NCBI GenBank assembly: GCA_020226215.1
Contig: CM035235.1
Span: forward strand, 40,535,457 to 40,599,456
DNA: 64,000 bases
Reading direction: 5' to 3'
Origin: Sindora glabra
Lineage: Eukaryota > Streptophyta > Magnoliopsida > Fabales > Fabaceae
Under the pieces are notes generated by a model. The model was not told where the DNA came from, did not search any database, and saw only the letters and a list, made by a program, of their open reading frames with translations. The position numbers and the translations under genes are program-made. Each line of letters opens with the position of its first letter. Within the stretch, counting starts at the first letter, position 1. This document shows positions 1-12,233 of this stretch, piece after piece.

Positions 1-1
1 G

Positions 2-565
2 TCTAGCCTTAGGAGGGTTGCCTGGCGAGTGCTCCACTCTATCTTCAGTCACACTTTGAGTGGACGGGGGCACAGTCATGGGGTTGTGAGCACTGCTGAT
101 ATACTTTTCTTATACATCATGATTCAGAGAGTGCCTATTCACATTGGAGGTGCCTTCGCTCACTTCTTCTCGACTTAGGCATCAGACAGGAGAGCTGCGA
201 GCATAGCTGCTGGTCCATATATCACTAGACTAGCCAGGCGGTTAGGAGTTTTTGATTGACCATATGGATCCCTCACTATAGTCTCTCACATGGCACCCTT
301 CCGAAGGGGCATTCTTCTGGCTATGGGGATCCAGCCTGTGCAGCAGCAGCAGCCCCATGAGGAGGAGCAGCATATTCCAGGAGATGATGGCGATCGTGAT
401 CCAGCTCCTGATATGGGTCCATCATCTTCTGTAGGGAGCAGAGTTCCATCCGAGGCCTACTTCCGGGATATACTTTCTGGTCAGCAGCAGATTCTGGCTG
501 AGCTCCACCTTATATCCGAGCGTCAGATGAGGATCGAGGGACTTTATGACGACTTGGACAGGTGA
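2..565 (+). pseudogene. Terminal ORF of Athila/Tat-like retroelement, 3' end, two stops
   Basis: One frame reads from base 2 to the stop at 563-565, about 188 codons, broken only by TAG at 176-178 and TGA at 257-259. Motifs such as VVSTADILFLYIM and AAGPYITRLARRLGVFD resemble the plant retroelement protein found in Athila/Tat-type polyproteins and annotated as Athila ORF-1 family or plant transposon protein. After this come a Gln-rich and acidic linker (PVQQQQPHEEEQ) and a helical C-terminus (ILAELHLISERQMRIEGL) that could be a coiled coil. The protein's function is not established. The open stretch from the ATG at 290 is only the part after the last internal stop and need not be a real start. 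Confidence 0.7.
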
Positions 566-1041
566 TCTCGACATATTGAGAGCATGGTTGAGCCCCTGTT
601 CCAGCTTTTCCACCCTTCTTCCCAGCTGACCCGGACCCTCCTGCTCAGTAGCTCGCACCGTTTATTTTTCCTTTTTACTTAGCTAATCTGTTTTCTTTTT
701 ACTTATTTCTACTTTCTACTTCCATTTATCTGGTCTGTACTTATATTGACTATGCACTTTCATTTACTCTTTATTATATTTACTATTTCTTTTTTATTTT
801 CTTGCACTTTCATTTACTCTGTAATAACTAACAGCCTATTTTTTCTAGTATTGTATCTTCTTTCTTCTAGATTACCAGCCTCCTCTCTCTCTTCTACTCT
901 GTCTCTACTTCTGGATCTCCCTGCAATCATGATCTATACTAGGCCACCATGCTCCACTTGTTAGGGAAGTTTCAGTCCCCCATCTATTCTTTGTCTCTTT
1001 TCCCATTTACCTTATTTGTACATTGAGGATAATGTCCAATT
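566..1041 (+). other. Pyrimidine-rich spacer after the E1 terminal ORF
   Basis: This is dominated by T and C, with repeated CTTTTTACTT- and CTTTCATTTACTC-like words. I see no coding signal. It lies where the related element at 41665-54105 has its integrase-to-PPT spacer. Confidence 0.5.
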
Positions 1042-1056
1042 TTAAGTGTGGGGGAG
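1042..1056 (+). other. First polypurine-like motif of E1
   Basis: TTAAGTGTGGGGGAG lies in a context (CATTGAGGATAATGT upstream) that is matched at 49449-49484 of the second Athila-like element (TTTAAGTGTAGGAGGAG). Conserved position in both copies suggests a central or secondary polypurine tract of the family, well upstream of the LTR-adjacent one. A role in plus-strand priming is inferred. Confidence 0.55.
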
Positions 1057-1897
1057 CAGTGTTTAGAATGCTTTGCAATGTTTTGCACTTGAACTTGCTT
1101 GATTGATTTAGGGTACTGAAATTTGCTCCAATTTCAATGATATATAAAAAAAAAATTTTAAAAAAATAATTAAAAAAATAATAATATAAAAAATAAAAAA
1201 AAAAATTTTAAGGCAATCTTTTGAATAAGTGATTGATTCATGCCTTGCTCCTTTAATGATTATCTGGTAACTTAATAAGGAAAATCTAAAGCTTGAAGCT
1301 AAGAGTAATAAGCATAATTGATCCTTGTGAGATTTGAGCCTTTTGAGCAATTTTCACATTAGAAATTAAAGCTCATTTTTTTTCCTTCTTGAGGGATTAT
1401 GTCATCACTCTTGACTTTTTACTCTAGAACTTGCATTTGATTTTTTGAGGCTACATTTTATGTATTTTGCATGTCAGAAATGATGAGGCCATGTTTCTTC
1501 ACCCTTCTTTTTATTTGTTTGGCTTATTTGAATCATTTTCTTTGATTTACCCTAAACTTTTCAGGTTTGCCCTTAGTTAGCCACTTTGAGCCTTGGACCC
1601 TCATTTCTAGCTTAGCCATACTATGTACATCCAAAGCCACTGCCCAAGTAAACTTGAACCTTAGAGTTTGAGGGAACTTAGACACATTATATGAGTTTGA
1701 CTATCATTTAGAGGTCCTTACTTAGTGCTGCTAGTTGGATAAGTTGATTTATGACTTTGATTGTTAAAAAAAAATCACAAAACACCATAAATACAAAAAA
1801 AAATGGTGTCAAATAAATAATTTTAGGAAGAAGAAAAGGAAGAAAAGCTTGTTAGGAATAAATAAATAAAAAATAATAATGTTGTGTTTGCTGATGA

Positions 1898-1933
<36 letters not shown>

Positions 1934-2475
1934 ATGAAAATCAAAAAGAGAAGAATAGAGGTTGAAGCAAGGGTAGAAGCAGGGTATGACGTTAAGCTGA
2001 GTAATGGAACTTGACAATGTCAAATTCATGACCAATGTGTCTTTTTCCTTCAAACTCATGACTCTATCACTTTTCACCCCTTGATGTTCCTTTCCCCTAT
2101 CCTCACCTTTTTCCCTAATAAAGTCTTCTAATTTGCATGCATTTTACAATATAGTAGTGGAGATTATAGTTTTTGCAAGCATATGGTAGCATTAAGTCAT
2201 AAGCTGATTGACTTGAGAGTATACACAAGCCTTATCTTGAGAGTGAGAGTAAACACTTTACCTGTGAGGTTATTCTCTTTTGCTTTTATGCTGATGATTG
2301 ACTTGTTTAGTTGCTTTATTTTCATTTAGTTGCTTGGCATGACTTGATCCTAATTTTTGATTTGTTGAATGATTGCCTGATTATATATATATATAAAAAA
2401 AAGAAAAAGGAAAGAATAAAAATTGGAGTAGATTTTCTATTCTCTTACTTCCTTACTCAAGGACGAGTAAGATTC
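1057..2475 (+). other. Low-complexity 3' untranslated spacer of E1
   Basis: This noncoding spacer has an A-rich block (about 1140-1206), an A-rich stretch around 1765-1805 and a TA microsatellite (about 1903-1929). Segments such as TTCCTTCTTG and CTCTAGAACTT recur in the corresponding spacer at 49560-50790, showing that the two elements belong to the same broad lineage. Short open frames here are not convincing genes. Confidence 0.6.
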
Positions 2476-2489
2476 AAGTGTGGGGGAAT
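2476..2489 (+). other. Polypurine tract of E1
   Basis: CAAGTGTGGGGGAA immediately precedes the LTR start TTGACAAATGC, with the usual GGACGAGTAAGATT lead. This is the canonical place for plus-strand DNA priming in LTR retrotransposons and fixes the LTR 5' end near 2490. Confidence 0.75.
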
Positions 2490-3972
2490 TGACAAATGCA
2501 CAATTGCACATAAATTCTATGAGTTTCATCACTTATTTACTTAGTATTTTGTGCAAATTGATTGAAAAAGATACTTAGATGCTCGATATTTTGTTTTCAG
2601 GCTTTGAAAGGACACATATGAGCATTAGAAAAGGATCCGGAGGCAAAATTATGCGAATTGTGGAGAATCGAAGTAAATTTGCTCACCTGGCAAAGAACAT
2701 GGGATATAGGAACCCCGTGTTAAAGGCCGTGTATCCTTCTGGAATGCTTCGAGGCTTCACTGAACTGCTCAGAGAAGAACACGGGGGTAAACACGGGCCG
2801 TGTCATACACCGTGTATCATACTGCCCTTCGCTTCTGAGGTAAACACGGGGGGTGTCATACCTCGTGTAGCATGCTGATCAGCCTTCGTCGAAGAACACG
2901 GGGTACAACATGGGCCATGTCATACCCCGTGTACATTACTGCTTGACACTTCGGAGAAGAACACGGGACGTGTCGCATAACATGTATCGTGCTGCTTTAC
3001 TTTCGCTGAGAAACACGGGGTACAACATGTGCCGCGTTGGACCCCGTGTACATCACCAATATAAGTTTTGTGCGAAATTTTGAAAAAAAAGAGAGGAGAA
3101 ACCGAGAATTAACAAGGAGAGCTACTAGGAGAAACCCTAGGAGAGACCCAAAACTCACCAAAGGCATCTTCTAACGTGGATTCGAGCAAGGAATTGAATA
3201 TTCAAGCAAGGAATTTGTAGATCTTCATGAATTGTTTGAATTCCCTCTCTATTTTCTGGTTTTCTTATGATTTTGTAATGTTTTCACACTAAACCCTTGT
3301 GCTCAGCTTGGGTGAACTTGTTCATGGATTTATGGACTTGAATTTTATATAATCTAGCTTGATTTACTGTTGATTTATTATTTGATTATGCTGCTTATGA
3401 TGGAACAAACCAATATAGCCGGAATATTGAATTTGTGTTATGGATTAATTGATTCTAGGTTGAAATGATTAATTAATTAATCGGACCTTGCATAATCATT
3501 GGAAATATCAATTAGACTTAGGAATTAAGCTAATTGGATTCTTTTGCACAGGATGAAATGTCTGAAAATGGATTCTAAAGCAAGTTAATACAACCTAGAT
3601 GAGTGATTACTAGAGTAATTCTGGGCACTTAATCTTTTGGTTAGTAGCTAGTAGCCTTGCAATGAGGTATAGCTTAATTTAGGTAATCTAGCAGTCTAAA
3701 TTAATAGTAAACCAAGTTAGAGGATTACATTCATTCCATAATGAAATGTACAAGGGAACCTTAAGCTGAGTACGCTTTCATTTCATTGAATTAAACCTTT
3801 TCTTGATAACTAAGCTCTGTTTTACATTTTATCCTTAATTCACACTATCAATTGATACAACTAAATAATTTTACTTGAAATTCAGTTAGTATTCAACGTG
3901 CAATCCCTGTGGAGACGATAATCTTTTATACTATAACTCGACTTAACCTGTGCACTTGCGGGATTGCGGTCA
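2490..3972 (+). mobile_element. 3' LTR of E1 (about 1.48 kb)
   Basis: The LTR starts TGACAAATGC right after the polypurine tract. It ends TTGCGGTCA after the plant-gypsy 3' signature (CAATCCCTGTGGAGACGATA and CCTGTGCACTTGCGG). Immediately beyond, the minus strand encodes the hAT peptide VERFLNEACID, so 3972/3973 is the element border. The TSD cannot be tested because the other LTR lies outside the window. The first half carries a degenerate tandem array. Confidence 0.8.
2713..3052 (+). repeat. Tandem ACACGGG/CCCGTGT dyad repeats in the E1 LTR
   Basis: About five degenerate units of roughly 55-65 bp occur in tandem. Each pairs an ACACGGGG-type half with a CCCCGTGT-type half (for example near 2776-2817, 2838-2866, 2895-2931, 2957-2990 and 3008-3050), so each can fold into a small hairpin. 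The block is far more GC-rich and CpG-rich than its surroundings. Units differ in spacer length. No protein explanation is apparent. Confidence 0.75.
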
Positions 3973-5820
3973 GTCTTCTTAATCAATACATGCTTCATTA
4001 AGGAACCTCTCCACCTCATTTTTTACATCAATAGTGTCTTTTTTCTTTAGATGAGATTGGAAGATAGCATTCCAAGCTTTATGTGCATGACTTTTAGTTA
4101 TAGATGCATTAGGTTGTGTGTCCCTAATTGATGTAGTTATGGATGCGCCAAAGTCCCTTTACCCATGCTTTTTAGAGTACACTCATATATACTCACCAAA
4201 TCATCCTTAATCTTCTTAACCATTGTTTGGGCCATATCTTCCGTATAAATTTCTTCAAATAACCATGTCAGAAAAGCTAATTTGTATCTAGGATCTAGAC
4301 ATTAGCAATAAAAAGTAGAGGATTGATGTTTTCCATGTTTCCCTAATAGTTCTTAAACTTCCTTTTCATGCTTATTGCCATCAAATTCAAGACTAAATCA
4401 TTTATTTCACTATCACTCCATCTTTTGATCTTATCTTGCAACATAGAAAAATGTGTGATTGCAGAATTTGAAATGATATATAATGACCTTGAAAATGCTA
4501 AAGTGACATTATAAAAGATTTTAAAGAAATTCAAAAAAACCTTTGCATTATTCCAATTACTAATAGTTAGTGGCTTTATTCTCTTGGAATCTTCCATGAA
4601 GTGTATGGTGTAATCACTATTATTTTCCTCCAATCTTTGAAAAGCTTTTTGATATTTTTAAGCTATCTCTAGCATTTTAAAAATGGAGTCCCACCTTGTG
4701 TACACATTAAGGTATACAAATGTTTTATGAGTGATATTTTCTTCTTATATAACTTGCTTAAACGTAGACAACCTTGAAGAAGAGGATCTTATATACCTTA
4801 TTGCATTTTAAATTAGAGTAATTGAGTTACAGATATCCTTCAATCCCTTATTGACAATTAGGTTTAATATGTAAGTACAACACCTCACATGTAATATTTT
4901 ACCATCCAATTCCAATCCTTTCCAATTCTTAACTTTTTTTAGGTATGTTATGGCCCCATCATTTGAATTAGCATTATCTATGGTAACATTAAATAACTTC
5001 TTAATACCCTACCCATTCATGCCTTATTTAATTTGTTTTCCTATTATTTCCCTTTTATGGTTTGGTATAAGGCAAAAATTAATGATTCTTTTTTGCAACT
5101 TCCATTCATTATCTATGAAATGTATAATTAATGCCATATAGTTCAAGTTTTGCACACTAGTCTAGTAATCAGTTGTTATACATGCATTAACACAATTATA
5201 TTTCAACAACCCTTTCAACTTGCCCTTTTTCTTCCAAGAAAATCTTTATGCAATCTTTTCTAATAGTTTATCTAGAGAGGACATGTAGTTAAGAGTTTAA
5301 TCTCTTGCACATATATCTAAAGTCATAACCTTTAACTACTCTAAATGGTTTCTTATCACATATAACAAACATAGAAATAGCTTTTCTACACTCTTCCAAG
5401 TCAGAGACATAAGGGGTGGAACCTACTAAGAGTATTTTATTTGATTTCTTCTCAAAATCAAGAAGTTGTTGTTTGAGATCATTCTTTAAGGCAAAAAAAT
5501 GTTTAGGACATTTAGGTATATAGGCTAACTTGTTGGAAGTACCATTTCTTTTACTATCACAAAGAAATCTAATGCCATAGTGAATGCATTTAGTTATTAG
5601 TTTACTTAGCTACTTATCGAGTATTCTCTTGAAATGCTCCAAAAGCAATGTTCTTTTTCCTTGTTCTGATACTTGTTGCCTTGTTAGCCAAAATCTTCCT
5701 TTTTATGGGTTTCTTCCTCTTCTGATTAGATTTGTTAGTTGCTGATGGTGTGGCCATTAGGGCTAACCTCTTATGAAGTAGAAGCAAGTGTTGTTGCTGT
5801 TGCTTTACCAAAATCATACT
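3973..5820 (-). pseudogene. hAT transposase (RICESLEEPER-type, BED zinc finger), interrupted
   Basis: Read on the minus strand from about 5820, this encodes most of a plant hAT transposase. It has a decayed BED-finger region (EHFKRIL near 5635; KCIHYGIRFLCDSKRNGTS near 5600-5545; IPKCPKHF near 5520). Next come LEECRKAISMF (near 5380), the catalytic-core context (CITTDYWTSVQ-like, NANSNDGAITYLKKV near 4970-4930, LHVRCCTYILNLIV near 4880), VYLNVYTRWDSIFKMLE (near 4690), the DUF4413-like segment NNAKVFLNFFKIFYNVTLAFS (4550-4490), LDPRYKLAFL (near 4290) and VERFLNEACID (near 4000). Several stops and frameshifts break it. It ends exactly where the E1 LTR begins, so the C-terminal hATC dimerisation domain should lie left of E1, outside the window. 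It is non-functional. Confidence 0.9.
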
Positions 5821-8583
5821 TATTGGGCTTATCTATGTAGCATTCGATAATCATAATAAATTCTTACAATAAGTCAATTATCATCCAAAGAAAAATATAA
5901 TAAATTGAAAAGAAGCTAGAAATGTAGATTTGTCTAATGATACAAACTTAAAAGAAATAAAAATTCTAAACTTTTCTTATCAAAATATAATTCTCATAAT
6001 AGCATATTTGTCTAATGATACAAACTTAGAAGAAACCAAAAAAATGGCAAATGGACAACACTAGAATTACATTAAAGAATGAAGCAATGAATTCAAAATA
6101 TTTATTTAGGCAATGCCAAAAAGAACTATGTAATAATATTAACCAATATTTAACTAGTACGCCCTATTTAGCTTTCTACTACCAAAAACATTAGTGAGAT
6201 AAATAGCTTAAATTGTAAGAGATATTTAATCAAGAGAAATAGTTTGACTGAAATCAAAATTCATTAAAAAGGTAGTGATTAGAGCTTAGAATAGATTAGG
6301 AATGTTTGTTATATATTGTGATTTACTTTAGTTAACTTTCCATGAGAACTCCAAGTACTAGGTTCCAATCACTAATTATAGCTAGTAAATCTTGTAAAAC
6401 TCTTTAAATGAAGGAAAAACATAGTAAGTTGTTGTTATAAGATGAGAGTTATTGTTATAGGATAAGTATAATTATGGGCACAAGTTGTTGTTATTGCTCG
6501 TTCGGCTCGGTATAACAATTAGAGTCCCTAATAATCAATTATAACTCAAGTTACATATTTAAATTCACCAATAATCAATTTTTTCATCTTTATCCCAAAC
6601 AAGCTATAAACAATAACCTAGTCACTTCCTACTAAAGACATAGCATAACTTGTTCAAACATTATATATTTGGTTACTATGGATGATATACACATTCTTTA
6701 CCTTTTTGTTAATGTAAAACAAATAAAAATGTGTATTTATTTGATAAACAAATAAAAAGGGGACTCAGAAATGTAGGATAACATTTAATACATGTAAAAT
6801 AAATAAAAAGGTAGATATATTTGATAAACATCTAAATAAAATTTATAAAATATTATATATAAAAGTGTAAAGAGAATACATAATATATATCATTTAGTAT
6901 CACTAAGGAGTTTATCATTAATCCCTTAGGAATATAGCAACAAATCATTCAAGTAATTAAGAAAACTAATGGAGTGAGTCTATAGTATATGATACAGCAG
7001 GCAATAGCCAAGCTAGGAATTTTATATTAAGGGAACTATATAGAATCTTTTCTTCAACTTCAAACATTACAACTTGTTGCAATAAGACAAATATGTTAAA
7101 TAACCAAAGGCTATGGGATTATGTAGGTTTTTATTTTCCTTCAAATATCTAATACTTCTATCTTTTGCTAGGTAATGGTCATTGTTAGCACAAAATTAAA
7201 TGGAACAAATTTCACAAAAAGTTTTTAGAAAGGAAGGTGTTGGATGCAAATTCAAGAGAAATTTTGTTAACCTAGCAATAAAATAAAATAAATTAAAAAA
7301 AGGAAGAAAAGATAAAATATAGGAACAACTTAAACCTAACAGAGCCACTATAGGATAACATGATTTGAAGACTATTATTGTATACTTTAATTTCATCATT
7401 AGGAAGATCAAAATGCCTAATTTCTTGACAACACAACCAATCACACCACACCAAAACATCATGACCACCATATTGTGTAGGGCCTTAATGATAACACCAT
7501 TTGATAATCACTATATATAAAATTCATATATTAGATTCATGGTCTAATTTAGGTTTTAGGGGCTACCTAAGTAACTACTCAAATTGTAATGAATACATGC
7601 TAAGTTGTCATCTTAATTACCATGAAAATTTCTAGCATATATGATTTATCAAGGATAAAGGATGGGCATTACCATAAAACACACAGCTAGTGGGATATAT
7701 TAAGGATAAAAGGTAGTAATATCATAGAAACATTTAGTAAGTAATATGTATTAGAGAATGATGTTACTTTGAAACTTTTAGTAGATAAAATATGGCGTTA
7801 TCATACCAATATCTAATATTACATTATTTTGATAACATGGCTTAGGAAAATGGATTATTTACCATAGATGATCATCTTATGACAATTGAAATGAGTGTGG
7901 CACCTGACTTAGCTGGACAAAAATGAAATTTTCAAGTTTCTATAGAAGATGAGGTTAATTACTTTATTTACATAATAATGGAATAGTATTTGATGATATC
8001 ATAATGTTTAGCCACATATTAAATGTACTTCATTCTATAGAATAGAACAAATTTGGCAGAACAAAACCCATAAACCGAAATTGTATAATGTATAATCAAC
8101 TTCCTAATGCAAGTTTAAAGTATAAAATTTAAATGATTGACAACCTAGCTCCCCAATACATGAAACAAGGAAGCTTCAAATAAAGAGCACAAGGATAATA
8201 ATAAAACCCAATATTATTATTGAGTAAAAAAATCACAAATAAAAAATAAAAACAACACAACAAAAAGGTGCAGAAGAAGACAAAATCATATATAAAAGAA
8301 TCAATAAAATAGAATAAAGTGATAAAGCTTACTAGACAAAGATGTTATAGCTCGATTAATTGGTTAAATAGGTTCAATGGAGTTTAAGGTTGAGAATAAG
8401 GTGGTTTCAACTAGTTTTTTTTTCTTTTTTTTTGTAGAAGGTGTTGGTGAAAGGCTGGTTGGTAGGACAAGAATCAAAGGTGAGAGCAGATAACCTCTGC
8501 TAGGTTTAGGACTTGGAGATGTCGAGATGAGACTAAGAGTGAAAAGGTTGCAAAATGGTCTAATGATTCATCGTATACTTAGG
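5821..8583. other. AT-rich unassigned sequence right of the hAT relic
   Basis: This probably includes the 5' noncoding part of the hAT element, because the transposase N-terminus points this way. I could not find a convincing terminal inverted repeat or 8-bp TSD to close it. Short frames (for example 7196-7471, minus) have no recognisable motif. A T-rich tract (8414-8435) is followed by a somewhat G-rich stretch (8440-8550). Confidence 0.35.
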
Positions 8584-9270
8584 AAAAAAATTAAATCAAA
8601 ACATAACAATAAAAATTTAGACTGTGTATAGAATATTAAGTTTAAAAAATATTTACATATGCATATTTTTATCTTTAAATTCATGGTAAATTAAAATATA
8701 CATAAAAAACTCATTTCAATGTCCCTTTATAACCACCTTCCTAGAACACATGGTGGTGGGTGCAATAATTTTTTTATATCCTTTATGATAATGATAGCAT
8801 TTTTTGGAAATATTAAAGGAGAATAGAAAAGTATATCTAAAATAATTATAACAATAAGGTGTTAGTTAAGTGAAATACATATCAATTAGGTATCATGTTA
8901 ATTTTAGGTAGACTTTATCTTTCAATGAATAGAGGTTTAAAAGTAGCACTTATTAAGTGGAAAATAATTTGTTAACACTTTAATCATTAAAATAAAATTA
9001 TCCCAGATGATGATTTATTTTGAAAAAAAAATTGCTACAGTGTCTATCTTATAGCAAGTAAAAATTATTCCTTAAAATTTAAATTGTTAAGAGAAAATTT
9101 AAAATTAATTTTATTATAATTTTAACACACCTTTTTATACTATAATCCTTTAAACTTCAAATGTTTACATAATAAAAATACAATCTTATATTGTACTAAA
9201 ATTTTATTGAATAGATTTTATGACAATTCCAAGGGACTTTAAAATCATAACAAATTGTAATTAATTTAAA
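8584..9270 (+). repeat. Dispersed repeat, copy 1 (partner at 59725-60210)
   Basis: This segment is colinear with 59725-60210 in the same orientation. Shared blocks include a lead AAATTTAGACTGTGTATAGA-like region, TATAACCACCTTCCTnnAACnCATnGTGG, ATTATGATAATNATAGCA-like text, TTTGGAAnnATTA, and a tail (AATTGTTAAGAnAAAnTTnAAATTAATTTTATTATAAT). Copy 1 carries about 230 bp (around 8830-9060) absent from copy 2. No coding capacity or termini are clear. It may be a relic of a TE family not resolved here. Confidence 0.65.
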
Positions 9271-9452
9271 ATTTTAATTATTAAAAGGAAGCTTAAAAAT
9301 AATTTTATATAATTAATGTGTTTAATATTTGTTTGCTTGAGCTACAATGAAATAACATGACAAGATTATCTAGAAAGGTGTAATTTGAAAGCTATCATTA
9401 CTATAGAGTGATGATTCTGTGTTTATTGATGGATGTTGGATAAAGATAAAAT

Positions 9453-9454
<2 letters not shown>

Positions 9455-9504
<50 letters not shown>
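9455..9504. repeat. (TA)n microsatellite
   Basis: An uninterrupted AT dinucleotide run of about 50 bp that divides the dispersed repeat on the left from the CACTA-like relic on the right. Confidence 0.95.
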
Positions 9505-9508
<4 letters not shown>

Positions 9509-10544
9509 GCAATGACAATTTTATAATTAATGAAATAAATGAGAAGATGATTAATACAACTAACTTATGTTTATATTAATGAGATGGTATTTTTTAAATT
9601 TATGGAAAACACATGATAGTTAAAATTATAATTAATGTCTATTTGGATGGTGGCTTCATGTTTAAAATACTGAGAAGTTTAAGATGTTGGTTTCATATCT
9701 AATTGACAAGGAAAGTAAACATTAACTGTTAGTGTCAAATGAACCTAAGATGTCGATTTTTTAATTAATTGATGTTGAAATCAATGTAGTTGTGGTATTT
9801 TTATAAATATTGTTCCAACTTTATACATTTATTTTACTTTAAATCAATGTCATTTCTTCCAGACCTCAATTGTTGAATTAAAAATTGATGTGTAAATGTT
9901 TTGGCTACATAACTTTTATTTCATCTTTGTTTCACATCTCTTTTGCTTTTTGAAATCCATTTCTCTAGCAATAACCTCCATTGTCATCATTTTACTAATA
10001 ATTCTTAAACCTTCACCAAGTTTTTAGTTACACTCAGAGTTAATTCATGTTCATTCTAGTTATCAAAAAGATTTTGAGGTATGTTTTCCTATTACATTTT
10101 TGTTATATTTTTTAATGTTAAGAGATCATTTAGTTTTGTCTGGTTAGGATATCTATGTGTATATTGATATTATAAGAGTCTCATTCATATCTTAAGATTA
10201 TGATTATATTATTTGTTGTATTTGATGATGCTTCTAGGATATAGTTTCCTTTAAGATATATAACTATGATTATACTCTATTTGGTGATGATTCCTTTTGC
10301 ATTTTAACATATTACCTTTGCTATTGCATGCCATTATGTTAGATATATTATATAAGGGAATGATTCCTATTTGCTTTATAGTTATTTAAATTAGTAGAAG
10401 AGTTTGTAAAGATTGATGGCTAATGTAATTTTAGTTCAATTGCTTGTTGTACAAGTTATGTCTTTTCCAATGCTCAACATTATAGCATTTGTTGTGAGGA
10501 CAAAGTATCTACATGCTACTTTATTCATCCTTAAGTAACACTAA

Positions 10545-12164
10545 TGATGATAAAAATATTTACTATTTTATTTTCTTCTATTTTATATTTTTTTAGGTAT
10601 TATATTTGCTTAATGTCACTGACTAGGCCTTATTTTATAATTTTTGATTAATTTTATAATATTATAAATTTATTTAGTAAATGTTAGATTTTGACACTAG
10701 TTTTATTTTTTAACTATATCTTAGGTTTGGACATTAGATTGAGGTTAACTTTATATGTTTAGAAAGCTTAAAGAGAGAATTATATCTTTTATATTTTAGC
10801 CCAAGTCTAGTTCAATCATTTTGGAGATCATATGTGACTAAGAAGGAAGTCATGTCTTTATCTTAGTTGAACTTGCCCCTATTTTTAGGCTATATTTGGA
10901 GTTATAGAGGTCCAATTAACCTGAAACTAATGCCTAAATTCTCACAAAGCATACGCCTGTAAGTTTAATATTAATGATTTATCCAAATTTCATTGATTTC
11001 ATGGCAAAAAGTTGGTTGCAAGTCAAGCCTATAGGAAATCACTAATGTAATTATTGGATTTAATTGTCTAGTTAAAATTAAATCTGGGCTTTTAAAAATT
11101 AAGAAGGTCTTATTATTGCAATCTTAAAAGCCATACAATCCAAGTGTAATAAGGTTTTAGCTTCATTAGGTTAAATAAATAGAAAGAACTCATTAGACAT
11201 TTAGACTTGTACTCAATATTCACTAGCAAATAGTTTTCTTCTTCTTCTTCTTGTTTTCTTTTTTGTTCTTCAATGGAAGCTTAAACCCATTTGAGTCTTT
11301 TCTTCATCGAATTATGAGATCACGAATTATTATGTTAACTTTCTTTAATTAATTTTTCTCTTTCCCTTTTTTCCTATTTACTTGTGCTAATTTCTTAAGA
11401 TTGTATTGGATGTTGATTTAGTATAATTGATGTTCATCTTTATGATTTTTTATTTCTTTGCTATTTTGATATTGAATTATAGTTAGTAAATATAGTTTTA
11501 CACATAGGGGCAGAAGGTTAAGGGATTAAATTAGAGGTTTCTAATTTAATTTCTCAAATGAACAAAATTCTATCATTAAATCAAATTCGGTTTAGCCAAT
11601 AGAGATTATAATGGTTGCTTATTCAATTAATATTAATTGATCAAATTTTAGATGGTAATCTAGCATAGAATTCATAAGTTATTGTAGGGGTTTTGAGTAA
11701 TCTAAGGTTAAAGAATTAATTAGCGAAGTCAAATCTTAATAGATCCATGATTAATCTAATTTAGAACTCTTAATTCCTTAAATCAACTATTTTACTACAT
11801 TGAACTCCTTCCTATTTTGTTTCTATTTTATATTTGTTTAGTTATTACTATTGTTTTAATTTCATGCAAATAACCCCTAATTCTTCATTCTATGTTTCAT
11901 ATAATTTTTCATTCAGCATATAATGTATTGCATCCATTCTATTATAGCTTACTATTTTGTTGCAATTACATTCTATTTGCATTGGTTTCTTTCATTCTTA
12001 GTGCATTAATAATTCAACAATTATCTAAATATTATTAGGAATTCATGTAAAAAAGATAATATCATGGGATCACTTGGGGTATTAGTTGGTTATATTATTT
12101 TTTGATATTATTTCTTCAAAAAATCAATTTTAACTAATTTTGGTGCATTGTGATATGTATATCT
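10545..12164 (+). mobile_element. Solo LTR of Athila-like family, exact TSD ACTAA
   Basis: This 1620-bp LTR is colinear with the LTRs at 41665-43265 and 50806-54105. Shared landmarks include an AAAATATTTACTA start, TAGAAAGCTTAAAGA, AATTAATTTTTCTCTTTCC and a GTGCATTGTG-like end. The same 5 bp, ACTAA, flank it at 10540-10544 and 12165-12169. No internal region lies beside it, so it formed by LTR-LTR recombination. The orientation follows the complete Athila-like element. The terminal CA has decayed to CT. Confidence 0.85.
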
Positions 12165-12233
12165 ACTAACATCTGACTTTATTTATATATCATTGTACAT
12201 GATTAACACTATTTTTTTTGAAACATCCATAAT

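Larger units (their letters stand above)
1..3972 (+). mobile_element. E1: 3' part of an Athila/Tat-like Ty3-gypsy element
   Basis: The window opens inside a plus-strand LTR retrotransposon. In order it shows the end of a terminal ORF (2-565), a first polypurine-like motif near 1042, a low-complexity spacer, a second polypurine tract at 2476 and an LTR (2490-3972). The same ORF-end, PPT-like motif, spacer, PPT and LTR order recurs in the Athila-like element at 41665-54105, and the two spacers align locally. The terminal ORF is GC-richer than the rest of the window and has only two in-frame stops, so E1 looks younger than its neighbours. The 5' LTR, gag and pol must lie to the left, outside the window. 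The right end abuts a hAT transposase relic, which was the insertion target. Confidence 0.85.

Noticed and set aside
1823..2077. 84-codon minus-strand open frame in the E1 spacer
   Set aside because: It includes a translated TA microsatellite and low-complexity Ser/Phe runs within a retroelement spacer.
4950..5141. Plus-strand open frame
   Set aside because: It lies antisense to the well-recognised hAT transposase coding and is a shadow.
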